DNA of 64,000 nt, from positions 124,001-188,000 of the forward strand of contig JAMNXO010000002.1 of NCBI GenBank assembly GCA_023653115.1, read 5' to 3'. The notes below the pieces were generated by a model. The model saw nothing but the letters and a program-made list of their open reading frames with translations, was not told the DNA's origin and searched no databases. Within the stretch, counting starts at the first letter, position 1. Every line of letters begins with the position of its first letter. The position numbers and the translations under genes are program-made. This DNA comes from Erythrobacter sp. (lineage in GTDB: Bacteria; Pseudomonadota; Alphaproteobacteria; Sphingomonadales; Sphingomonadaceae). Positions 26,701 to 34,169 of the stretch are shown piece by piece.

Positions 26701-28446
26701 GAAATCGTGGATCGAGCCGAGCGCCGGGTCAGCCAGGAAGGTCGGCACTTCGGCGGTGACGCGGAAGCCGAAATTCTCCAGCGCGGGCACTGCATCCGAC
26801 AGCGCCAGACGCCGCCGCGCGCAGTAGATCTTGAGCCGCAGGCTCTCGGCGCCCTCGCTCGCCATGTGGTAAAGCCGGGTGGCGCGATCCGGGCGGTGGG
26901 CAGCGGCGCCATCCTCGCTTTCGGCAAGCGCCAGCGTGCGCAGCCGGCCGATGTCACGCGCGGCTTCGGCGGGGCCATAGGCGAGGCGGTATCCCGTCGG
27001 GAAGGCGGGCGCATAGCGCGCCGCCAGCATTGCGGCGCGGCCATCATCATCGCCGGTGGCAAGGTGCGTCTCGACCGCTTCGTTCCAGCCGCGCAGCATA
27101 TCGACAAGCTGGGCTTCGATGGCGACCGGATCGGGCAGGGCCTCGCAGCCGCGCACATCGATCAGGAAACGCAGCAGCGCCAGCGTGCTGCCTTCGACCT
27201 CGAGGCTCCAGTCGAGCAGGGCCGCGCCGGGCTGGGCGAGCATCATCGCCTGCACCTGCAGCCGCACATCGGTGGAAAGCTGGTCACGCGGGAGCCACAC
27301 GAAGGCGAAGACGTGGCGTTCCAGCGTGGCGGGCACCAGCACCAGCCGCGGGCGCGGACGGTCGATCAGCGCCATCTTGGTGGTGGCAAGCTCCGCCACC
27401 CGCTCGCGCCCGAAGGCGATCAGGAGATCATTGGGGAGCGAGGTGAAGGCGTGGACCAGGGCCTTGCCATTGTGTCCGGCCGGATCATAGCCGAGCTCGC
27501 CGGTCATTTCGGCAAGCGTGCGGCGGAGCACCGGCACTTCGTGCGGGCGCGCATTGAGCGCGGCGCTGGTCCACAGCCCGGCATGGAGCGACAGCGCAGT
27601 CACGCGGCCGTTCTCGCGCACGGGAACGATGAACAGATCGAGCGGGCTGGCGCGGTGGACGCGGGCCTGCACGTTGGACTTGATCACCAGCAGCGTGCGC
27701 GGATCGCCGTCTTTCTCGTGGCGATCGAACCATTCGAACGCGCGCTCGAGCGAGACCTCGGCCAGCAATTCGCGGGCTGAACTGCGGCAGATGCCGAGCA
27801 CCGCGTCCTCGCGGGCATCGCGGTAGCGGGTGAGGTGGCCAAGCTGGGTCAGCATCCCGCCGCCAAGCCAGCCGAGCAGCGCGGCGGCCTCTTGATCGAG
27901 GCTCGCAGCGCGCGCCGCATCCTCGGCCATCACCGCCTGCATAGCGGGCCAGTCCGAAACCGCCGCACGGACATCGGCGAGTGTCACTTGCAGCGCTTCG
28001 GCCAGATCGCGGCGCTGGCGGGCATCAACCCGCGGGGTTTCGACAAAGATCAGCGATTCGCGTGCGCCGCCTGTCTTGCTGCCGGGCTTTTCGAGCGCGG
28101 TGATGCTGCCTGCGCTGTCGCGGGTGACGTGGGCGACGGGGTGCAGCAGGCGGTCAATCGCGATGCCCTGCGCCGCGATGGCGGCTGCGACCGAATCGAC
28201 CAGAAAGGGCATATCGTCGTTGATGAGCGCGATTCGCAGGCGGCGCTCGCCGGTGTCGGATTCGATCTGCACCAGCGTTTCGCCCGGGCGCCTTGTGTGT
28301 ACAGCGGCAAGCAGGAACTGCGCCGCTTCACCGAGCACGGCCTTGTCAGCCGGGGCGTCGCCGGGCAGCAGCGAGGCTTCGAGGTGAAGGCGAAGGGTTT
28401 TGATCAGCGCGTTTTGCAACGCTCCGGCGGCGGAATTTGACCCCAT
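23728..28446 (-). CDS. NAD-specific glutamate dehydrogenase, large (GDH-180) type
   Basis: A protein of 1572 residues matching the very large NAD-GDH class of Proteobacteria and Streptomyces. This enzyme deaminates glutamate to 2-oxoglutarate for carbon and energy use. N-terminal ACT-like regulatory segments span about the first 700 residues. The catalytic core follows, with [34 protein letters not shown] (lysine region, about 830-865) and the Rossmann part around [17 protein letters not shown]. A long C-terminal helical region ends the protein. I use the ATG at 28446, which has GGAG six bases upstream and begins [10 protein letters not shown]. The AT-rich leader beyond it contains a TATTAT box. 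Regulation could be allosteric through the ACT regions. Confidence 0.95.
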   Translation of the reverse strand: [1572 protein letters not shown]

Positions 28447-28571
28447 AAACGGCTCCCGGCATCCTGCGTTTCCGGCATCGTGTTGTGGTAATAATATTGT
28501 GCCGGATTGTTGTAATCGTGTTTGGCCGCGATAGGCCTTTCCCCCCGCCCTGCGCAAGCGTGTTGATGACG

Positions 28572-29567
28572 CTAGGCCGCCGGAACGGTCTCGCACGCCT
28601 CCATGGTGAGTTCGAGCGAGCGGATGCGGGCTTCAGGATCATAGGTCGCGCCGCACAGCATGATCTCGTCTGCCCCGGTGCGCCTGGCAAAGGCGGCGAT
28701 GCCCTCGCGCACCTGTGCGGGCGTGCCGACGGCGGCCGCCTGTCCGATATGCGCGAGCATCGCTTGCGCGGCGGCGGGCAGGGTTTCGGTGTAGCCCTCG
28801 ATCGGCGGCGGCAGCTTGCCGGGATTGCCCGTGCGCAGCCGCACAAAGCTTTGCTGCTGGCTCGAAGCGAGCAGGCGGGCCTCGGCCTCGGTTGCGGCGG
28901 CGAAGACGTTCATGGCGACCATCACATGCGGTTTGTCCAAAGCCTCGGACGGCTGGAAATCGCGGCGATAGACAGCGAGCGCGGCATCGAGGTGATCGGG
29001 CGCGAAATGCGCGGCAAAGGCGTAGGGCAGGCCAAGCTTGGCCGCGAGGCTCGCGCCGAACAGGCTTGATCCCAGCATCCACAGCTCCACCTTGGCACCG
29101 AGGCCGGGCGTGGCGGTGATGGGCAGATCATAATCGCCCGTCAGCAGCGCGCGCAGTTCCACCACGTCCTGCGGAAAATACTCGGCGGCCTGATGCAGGT
29201 TCTTGCGCAGGGCGCGCTGCAATTCCGGCCCGGCTCCCGGCGCGCGGCCCAGTCCGAGATCGATCCGGCCCGGGAACAGCGCATCCAGCGTGCCGAATTG
29301 TTCGGCGATCTGGAACGGCGTGTGGTTGGGCAGCATGATCCCGCCTGAACCGATCCTGATGCGGCTCGTGGCGTTGCCGATATGGGCCAGCACGACCGAG
29401 GTCGCTCCGCCCGCGATGCCGTCCATCGCGTGATGCTCGGCTACCCAGAACCGCTGGCAACCCACTGCCTCGGCCGCGCGGGCGAGATCGGCAGTCGCGG
29501 CGAAAGCCTCGCTGAGTGTGCCGCCCTCGCGGACGGGAACGAGATCGAGCACGGAAAACTGCGTCAT
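28572..29567 (-). CDS. LLM-class (luciferase-like) flavin-dependent oxidoreductase
   Basis: A 331-residue protein of the bacterial luciferase-like monooxygenase superfamily. Typical features are FSVLDLVPVREG at the start, FWVAEHHAMDGIAGGATSVVLAHIG (residues about 40-65), the SGGIMLPNHTPFQIAEQFGTLDALFPGRIDLGLGRAPG region and a C-terminal GTPAQVREGIAAF. These proteins use reduced FMN to oxidise diverse substrates, and the substrate here is unknown. Its ATG overlaps the stop of the TPR gene upstream. The three genes from 31189 to 28572 run in one direction with overlaps or gaps of at most 12 bases and form a likely operon. Confidence 0.92.
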   Translation of the reverse strand: MTQFSVLDLVPVREGGTLSEAFAATADLARAAEAVGCQRFWVAEHHAMDGIAGGATSVVLAHIGNATSRIRIGSGGIMLPNHTPFQIAEQFGTLDALFPGRIDLGLGRAPGAGPELQRALRKNLHQAAEYFPQDVVELRALLTGDYDLPITATPGLGAKVELWMLGSSLFGASLAAKLGLPYAFAAHFAPDHLDAALAVYRRDFQPSEALDKPHVMVAMNVFAAATEAEARLLASSQQQSFVRLRTGNPGKLPPPIEGYTETLPAAAQAMLAHIGQAAAVGTPAQVREGIAAFARRTGADEIMLCGATYDPEARIRSLELTMEACETVPAA

Positions 29568-30442
29568 GCGGGCGGTTCCTCGACGGACGGGGCGGGCGCG
29601 GGTTCGGGTGCGGGTCCGAGTTGCGCAAGATAGCCGGTTGCGGTCTGCGCGGCGAGGCTTTCCGGCTGGAGATCGATCACCGATTGCCAGCTTTGCCGCG
29701 CCGCATCCTCGCGACCGCCCAGCACGGCGATAACGCCAGCTTCAAGGCCGATTTCGGGATTGGTCGGCGCGAGGGTGGCAGCCTGCTCGATTGCCGTCTG
29801 CGCGTCCTCGAGCCGTTCGAGCCGCCGCAGTAATGTCGCCTTCAGCAGCCAGCCCTCGCTCGCCTGGGGCGCGAGGGTGGTGGCGGTGCCGAGCGCGGAG
29901 AGCGCCTCGTCCCCGCGCCCCAGCGCCACCAGCGCCCGCGCGCGGTCCATCGCGGCGAGCGCCTGCAGCGGAGCCGAGGCCGATGTGCGCGCTTCGCCTT
30001 CGGCCTCGTTCAGCAGGCCTAGCGCGCCGGCCGCATCGCCGCTGGCGATCGCGGCATTGCCGGCCATCATGCCGAAGCGCGCGCGGGCGCGGGTCTCGTC
30101 TTCGGGCGTCTCGGCGCGCGCGGCGAGGAAGGCGCTGCGGGCATCGTCCCACAGGCCAAGCTCGCTCGCCGCCGTGCCGAGGCAGTGATTGGCGAGCACC
30201 CGGTCAGCCCCGCTGGTTTCGCCGCGGCGGATCTGCGCCATGGTATGCGCCCGCGCCGGGTCTGCGCCGATCTGGTCGAGGCAGGATTGCAGCCAGGCGC
30301 TGGTGGGATTGAGGATTTCCTGTTCGGTCTTGCCGTTCGCCTCTGTTCTGGGCGGACGGTCGCGCACCAGATCGTCATTCGCGATTGCCCCGCCCAGCGG
30401 ATCGGGGCCAACCTGAAGCAGCATAGCAAGCAGCAGTGACAC
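29564..30442 (-). CDS. TPR-repeat protein
   Basis: A 292-residue protein with several tetratricopeptide-like helical pairs between about residues 90 and 270. Examples are the repeat around ASELGLWDDARSAFLAARAETP and the one around TLLRRLERLEDAQTAIEQAATLAPTNPE. The C-terminus is proline- and glutamate-rich. The N-terminus is short and hydrophobic (MSLLLAMLLQV) and may be a weak signal. The frame starts with GTG at 30442; an in-frame ATG lies six codons later. TPR proteins are scaffolds, and the partner is not evident. It lies between an alpha/beta hydrolase and an LLM oxidoreductase in one operon. Confidence 0.8.
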   Translation of the reverse strand: MSLLLAMLLQVGPDPLGGAIANDDLVRDRPPRTEANGKTEQEILNPTSAWLQSCLDQIGADPARAHTMAQIRRGETSGADRVLANHCLGTAASELGLWDDARSAFLAARAETPEDETRARARFGMMAGNAAIASGDAAGALGLLNEAEGEARTSASAPLQALAAMDRARALVALGRGDEALSALGTATTLAPQASEGWLLKATLLRRLERLEDAQTAIEQAATLAPTNPEIGLEAGVIAVLGGREDAARQSWQSVIDLQPESLAAQTATGYLAQLGPAPEPAPAPSVEEPPA

Positions 30443-30454
30443 AGGCGGGCGTTC

Positions 30455-31189
30455 CTATCCGTAAAATCCGGCCACGATGGCCTTGAGCGCGTCAATGTCG
30501 CCGGGCCGCGACAGGCGGTGATCGCCGTCCTCTATCAGGGTTACCTGTATGTCGTCCGAACGCAATGCGGCCTTCAATCTCAGGCTGATGTCCCATGGCA
30601 CGTCGTCATCGGCCTTGCCGTGAAGCAGGCGGACGGGGCAGGTGATGTCGATCGGCCCGTCGAGGCGAACATGGCATTCGGCATCGGCGAAGAAGCCCGC
30701 GTAGGTCGGCGTCGGCTCCGGGCCGTAGGGGTTGGGTTCGTAAATCGTCTCGCCCGCCGCCAGCTGCGCGCGCTGCACTTCGGTGTAGCCCCAGCGCGTG
30801 AAATCGGGCGCAGGCGCGATCCCGATCAGGCCGGCGAGGCGGTGTTTCAGGTGCTCGGCCACCAGCAGCATCAGCCAACCACCCATCGACGACCCCGCAA
30901 GCAGCACTGGACCACTGACGTATGACGCGACCAGCGCCAGCACTTCGTCGCGCCAGCGGCTGAGCATCCCGTCGGCAAAGTCGCCATCACTCAATCCGCA
31001 GCCCGAATAATCGAGCAGCAGGCAGGCGCGGCCTTGCTCCTGCGCTTCGGCGAACAGTGCGGTCGCCTTGCTGCCGCTCATGTCGGACATATAGCCGGGG
31101 AGGAATATCAGGCAGGGTCCGGTTCCGTGGGTGTAGCGGAAGGCGATCCGGCGGCCGTCATAAAGCGAATGGTGCATCACGTCGTTCAT
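30455..31189 (-). CDS. Alpha/beta hydrolase (ABHD10-like)
   Basis: A 244-residue serine hydrolase starting at MNDVMHHSLYDG. The fold's elements are visible: the oxyanion segment LIFLPGYMSDMSGSKA, the nucleophile elbow GSSMGG (serine at about residue 99), and the late aspartate and histidine in HGKADDDVPWD and EDGDHRLS. FLPGYxSDMxGxKA resembles bacterial homologues of ABHD10 (a palmitoyl-thioesterase/mycophenolic-glucuronide esterase family), but the substrate cannot be inferred. It is the first gene of the operon with the TPR and LLM genes and is divergent from phoD. Confidence 0.88.
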   Translation of the reverse strand: MNDVMHHSLYDGRRIAFRYTHGTGPCLIFLPGYMSDMSGSKATALFAEAQEQGRACLLLDYSGCGLSDGDFADGMLSRWRDEVLALVASYVSGPVLLAGSSMGGWLMLLVAEHLKHRLAGLIGIAPAPDFTRWGYTEVQRAQLAAGETIYEPNPYGPEPTPTYAGFFADAECHVRLDGPIDITCPVRLLHGKADDDVPWDISLRLKAALRSDDIQVTLIEDGDHRLSRPGDIDALKAIVAGFYG

Positions 31190-31268
31190 GGCTGCATCAT
31201 GCCTTGCGCTGCCTGCGCGGCGCAAGCATTGTCACGGACACGCAACGCGAGGGGGTTAGCGCCGCGCC

Positions 31269-32939
31269 ATGTTCAAGACCGACACTGCCGCTCAGCCGGC
31301 CGCTTCGCTGACGGCGCTCACCCGCCGCAACCTGTTCACGCTCGCTGGCGCGTCTGCCGCCGTGGCCGCTGTGCCGCTGGCTGCGCAGAGCTTTGGCAAA
31401 GGCTTCACCCACGGAGTCGCGAGCGGCGAACCAGCGACGGACAAGGTGATGCTGTGGACCCGCTATGTGTCCGATGCCCCCGCCTATCTCGCCTGGGAAA
31501 TGAGCGAGAGCGAGGATTTCGCCAAGCTTGTCGCCGAAGGCAGCACCGGCAAAGCGGCCGGCCCCGACAGCGATTTCTGCACCAAGACCTGGGCCGATGG
31601 CTTGATGCCGGGCCGCTGGTATTTCTACCGCTTCATCGCGCCCGATGGCACCAAGTCGCCGGTCGGCCGCACCAAAACCCTGCCCGAAGCGGGCGCGCAG
31701 GCCTTCCGCATGGCGGTGTTCTCCTGCTCGAACTACGGCTTCGGCTGGTTCAACGCCTATGGCCACGCGGTGGAGGCCAATGATTGCGACCTCGCGGTGC
31801 ATCTGGGCGATTACATCTACGAATACGGGGCGGACAATTACCCCAATCCCGGACAGGGTGTGGCCGAGCGGGTGCTGGCACCGACCACCGAGATTGTCGC
31901 GCTGACCGATTACCGCCTGCGCTACGCCACCTACCGCGCCGATCCCGATTGCCAGCGCCTGCATCAGGTGCTGCCGATGATCGCGGTGTGGGACGATCAC
32001 GAAAGCGCCAATGACGCTTACGAGAACGGCGCCCAGAATCACCAGTCCGCCACAGAGGGCGAATGGGCGGTGCGCAAGGCCGCCGCCAAGCGCGCCTATC
32101 GCGAATGGATGCCGGTTTCGGACGAGCCCTATGCCGCCTATCAGGTCGGCGATCTGGCGACGCTGTTCCGGCTCGATACCCGCCTTGAAGGGCGCGACCA
32201 GCAGTTCAGCCTAGAAAAGGTGCTGGCCGGGCAGAAGGATCCGCAAGCGATCATGGCGGCGCTGGACAAGTTCAAGACCGGCGACTGGGCCGATCCCGCC
32301 CGCGAATTGCTGGGCGCGGCGCAGGATAGCTGGCTGGCAGAGGGCCTTGCCGCCTCCACCGCCAGCGGCACGGCATGGCAGGTGCTGGTGCAGCAAGTGC
32401 TGATCGGCAATCTCAAGAGCCCGCAGTCACTCACCGACCAGCTGGGCGATGGCCTCCCCGATTTCGTGCGCCAGCGCCTTACGGCGGCGAGCATGGCCAG
32501 CAAGGCCGGCCTGCCGCTCAACATGGATGCGTGGGACGGCTATCCCGCGGCCCGCGCGCGAGTGTTCAAGGCAGCGCTCAAGGCGGATGCCAACCTCCTC
32601 GTGCTGGCAGGCGACACCCATAATGGCTGGGCCTTCGATCTGGCACACGACGGCGCGAGCGTGGGCGTGGAGTTGGGCGTGTGCTCGGTCAGCTCGCCGG
32701 GGTTTGAAAACTACCTCGGCTTCGTCAAGCCCGACACGCTGGCCGCCGCGCTGGTGGCCGAGAACGAGCAGCTCAAATGGGCCGATACGTCGCAGCGCGG
32801 CTATATGACCGTGGAGCTGACCCCGGCGAGCGCCACCACCGAATACCGCTTCACCGGCAGCGTGAAACAGCGTTCCACCAAGCTGGCCGGCACCAAGCGG
32901 ATCACCACCGAAAAGGGCTCGGGCAAGCTGGCGGTTTAG
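31269..32939 (+). CDS. phoD: Alkaline phosphatase D, Tat-exported
   Basis: A 556-residue PhoD-type phosphodiesterase/phosphatase that should release phosphate from organic esters outside the cytoplasm. The N-terminus has a twin-arginine signal (TRRNLFTLAGASAAVAAVPLAA). The PhoD N-terminal domain follows (FTHGVASGEPATDKVMLWTRY). The Ca/Fe-binding metallophosphatase core shows FSCSNYG, HLGDYIYEYG, VWDDHESANDAY and GDTHNGWAFDL. The 3' end overlaps by four bases the convergent HTH gene. No pho box was identified upstream in the short 79-base gap to the alpha/beta hydrolase gene. Confidence 0.95.
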   Translation: MFKTDTAAQPAASLTALTRRNLFTLAGASAAVAAVPLAAQSFGKGFTHGVASGEPATDKVMLWTRYVSDAPAYLAWEMSESEDFAKLVAEGSTGKAAGPDSDFCTKTWADGLMPGRWYFYRFIAPDGTKSPVGRTKTLPEAGAQAFRMAVFSCSNYGFGWFNAYGHAVEANDCDLAVHLGDYIYEYGADNYPNPGQGVAERVLAPTTEIVALTDYRLRYATYRADPDCQRLHQVLPMIAVWDDHESANDAYENGAQNHQSATEGEWAVRKAAAKRAYREWMPVSDEPYAAYQVGDLATLFRLDTRLEGRDQQFSLEKVLAGQKDPQAIMAALDKFKTGDWADPARELLGAAQDSWLAEGLAASTASGTAWQVLVQQVLIGNLKSPQSLTDQLGDGLPDFVRQRLTAASMASKAGLPLNMDAWDGYPAARARVFKAALKADANLLVLAGDTHNGWAFDLAHDGASVGVELGVCSVSSPGFENYLGFVKPDTLAAALVAENEQLKWADTSQRGYMTVELTPASATTEYRFTGSVKQRSTKLAGTKRITTEKGSGKLAV

Positions 32940-33127
32940 TCGCGGCTGAAGATCGCTTCGATCGGCAGGCCGAACACATCGGCAATGGTGAAGGCGAGCG
33001 GCAGCGAGGGGTCGTAGCGGCCCTTCTCGATGGCATTGACGCTCTGGCGGCTGACACCGAGACGGTCGGCCAGGTCCTGCTGGCTCCAGTTTCGTTCGGC
33101 GCGCAACACCTTGAGGCGGTTGTTCAT
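32936..33127 (-). CDS. Small Cro/C1-type HTH regulator
   Basis: A 63-residue protein that is essentially one helix-turn-helix domain: LKVLRAERNWSQQDLADRLGVSRQSVNAIEKGRYDPSLPLAF (quoted in parts), then a short ADVFGLPIEAIF tail. It belongs to the YozG-like group of small XRE regulators. The start is the ATG that overlaps the stop of the upstream membrane-protein gene (ATGA at 33124-33127), and the ORF-track start is too early. Membrane protein plus small HTH is a recurrent bacterial pair whose regulator probably controls its own operon. Confidence 0.9.
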   Translation of the reverse strand: MNNRLKVLRAERNWSQQDLADRLGVSRQSVNAIEKGRYDPSLPLAFTIADVFGLPIEAIFSRD

Positions 33128-33726
33128 TCGCCGCGGACCTTCATCCACAGCTGGGCCAAGCCAAGACCAATCGCCCAGACCGGCAGCACCCACCACGCCC
33201 AGACGTGCGGCACCAGTTCAAACATCTCAAGAAAGCCCCAGAAGATTCCCAGCGCCAGCACCATCCCCAAGCTCATCACGGCCGCGCGCACTGTGCGATA
33301 TCGCAGGTATTCGTCCTTTTCCTCGACCAGATAGCGCCCCATCGCCCAAATCATCGCAAAGGTCGGCAAGGTGGGCAGCAGTGCGATGGCGAACACCACC
33401 GGGCCGGACAGGTCGTAATTGTCCCACAAGGCAATCGCGATGCCGAGGCCAAGCACATAACCCATCGAGGCGGCCAGCATCCGGCGATTATATCGCGTGA
33501 TCACGGGGTTGCCGCAGCCCTGCTGTTCGGCAGAGCGCAGCACCGGCACCAGCAAGGCCATGGCGGCGACGAACAGGATTGCAGGAACGGGCGGTTCGAT
33601 CGCCTCGGTTATCATCAGTGCCGCAATAATCGCGCAGGCCGCAAGATAATTGCCCGCCCAAAGCCACGGGCGGCTGCCAGAGATGGCTTGAGACGATTCT
33701 TCCGGCGGCGAATTGGCTTCGACCAT
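33124..33726 (-). CDS. Hypothetical membrane protein paired with HTH regulator
   Basis: A 200-residue protein with about six hydrophobic segments (for instance YLAACAIIAALMITEAI, PAILFVAAMALLVPVL, VLALGIFWGFLEMF, WWVLPVWAIGLGLAQL). AAGGAAG lies seven bases before the ATG at 33726, which I therefore prefer over the upstream ATG. No catalytic motif was seen. It is translationally coupled to the small HTH regulator downstream. Such pairs are found in many bacteria and often respond to membrane or antimicrobial stress, but there is no direct evidence for that here. Confidence 0.85.
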   Translation of the reverse strand: MVEANSPPEESSQAISGSRPWLWAGNYLAACAIIAALMITEAIEPPVPAILFVAAMALLVPVLRSAEQQGCGNPVITRYNRRMLAASMGYVLGLGIAIALWDNYDLSGPVVFAIALLPTLPTFAMIWAMGRYLVEEKDEYLRYRTVRAAVMSLGMVLALGIFWGFLEMFELVPHVWAWWVLPVWAIGLGLAQLWMKVRGE

Positions 33727-33744
33727 GACAAGCTTCCTTTCATT

Positions 33745-33798
33745 TATGGAAAGCATACTTGTCATTTGCGGGACCGGATGTCAAGCAGCCTTTCCATA
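33745..33798 (-). promoter_or_regulatory. Promoter and inverted repeat of the membrane protein/HTH pair
   Basis: On the minus strand an exact TTGACA (33784-33779) is followed after 18 bases by AAGTAT. Flanking it are inverted copies TATGGAAAGC (33745-33754) and GCCTTTCCATA (33788-33798), about 43 bp centre to centre, roughly four helical turns. This is a plausible autoregulatory operator for the small HTH protein. The -10 match is weak. Confidence 0.4.
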
Positions 33799-33852
33799 TG
33801 GGCTGGCGGCATTGGTAATGACACGGCAACCGGTCTGCGCTAGGAAACCGGC

Positions 33853-33927
33853 ATGGCGCACCTGCTGACCACCACCTGCACTACCACCACCACCCGGACT
33901 ATCCGGGGGCGGGGGCGTGTGGGTTAA
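33853..33927 (+). CDS. Threonine-rich leader peptide upstream of thrS
   Basis: A 24-codon ORF (ATG to TAA) with nine threonine codons, eight of them clustered as TTTCTTTTT, followed by RTIRGRGRVG. Every threonine codon is ACC or ACT, so one tRNA-Thr (GGU anticodon) would read them all. AGGA lies seven bases before the ATG. Alternatively ATGACA-N17-TAGGAA (33818-33846) would place the transcript start at the ATG itself, as in leaderless alphaproteobacterial trpL. Threonine enrichment ahead of threonyl-tRNA synthetase, with a hairpin right after the stop, is the classic layout of ribosome-mediated attenuation. It is too short for the ORF track. Confidence 0.8.
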   Translation: MAHLLTTTCTTTTTRTIRGRGRVG

Positions 33928-33972
33928 GGCCTAGCGCTCGCCGCCCGGTTCGGGGCGGCGCGGTGTTCTCCC
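33904..33972 (+). promoter_or_regulatory. Putative thrS attenuator (competing hairpins)
   Basis: A perfect 8-bp GC stem CGCCGCCC/GGGCGGCG with a GGTTCG loop (33939-33960) follows the leader stop by 11 bases and would be the terminator. The 3' end of the leader ORF (CCGGGGGCGGGGGCG, about 33904-33918) is largely complementary to CGCTCGCCGCCCGG (33936-33949 region) and could form an antiterminator. A ribosome stalled on the Thr codons would leave this segment free; a ribosome reaching the stop would cover it. The U-tract after the stem is poor (TGTTCTCCCC), so termination strength is uncertain. Confidence 0.6.
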
Positions 33973-34044
33973 CTGACCGAATATCGCACAACACCGCTCT
34001 TCCGGTGCGCTGCTCCTTGCCCTAAGGCGCGCGTGAATTGAGTT

Positions 34045-34133
34045 GCAGACCACCCGCCCCGCCTCCCCACCCGGCCACCAATAGCACCACTATGTTGTGG
34101 TGGCCGGGTGGGGAGGCGGGGCGGGTGGTCTGC
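34045..34133. repeat. Long palindromic repeat, copy 3 (36-bp perfect arms, 17-nt loop)
   Basis: The arms 34045-34080 and 34098-34133 are perfect reverse complements over 36 bp and share nearly all their sequence with copies 1 and 2. The 17-nt loop (ATAGCACCACTATGTTG) is different in sequence but identical in length. It lies between the attenuator and thrS, ending 36 bases before the thrS ATG. A transcript from the leader promoter must therefore pass through a 36-bp hairpin before thrS. Confidence 0.9.
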
Positions 34134-34169
34134 CGGTTCGCTTCAGCGAACCGCCAAAAGGATGCGACG

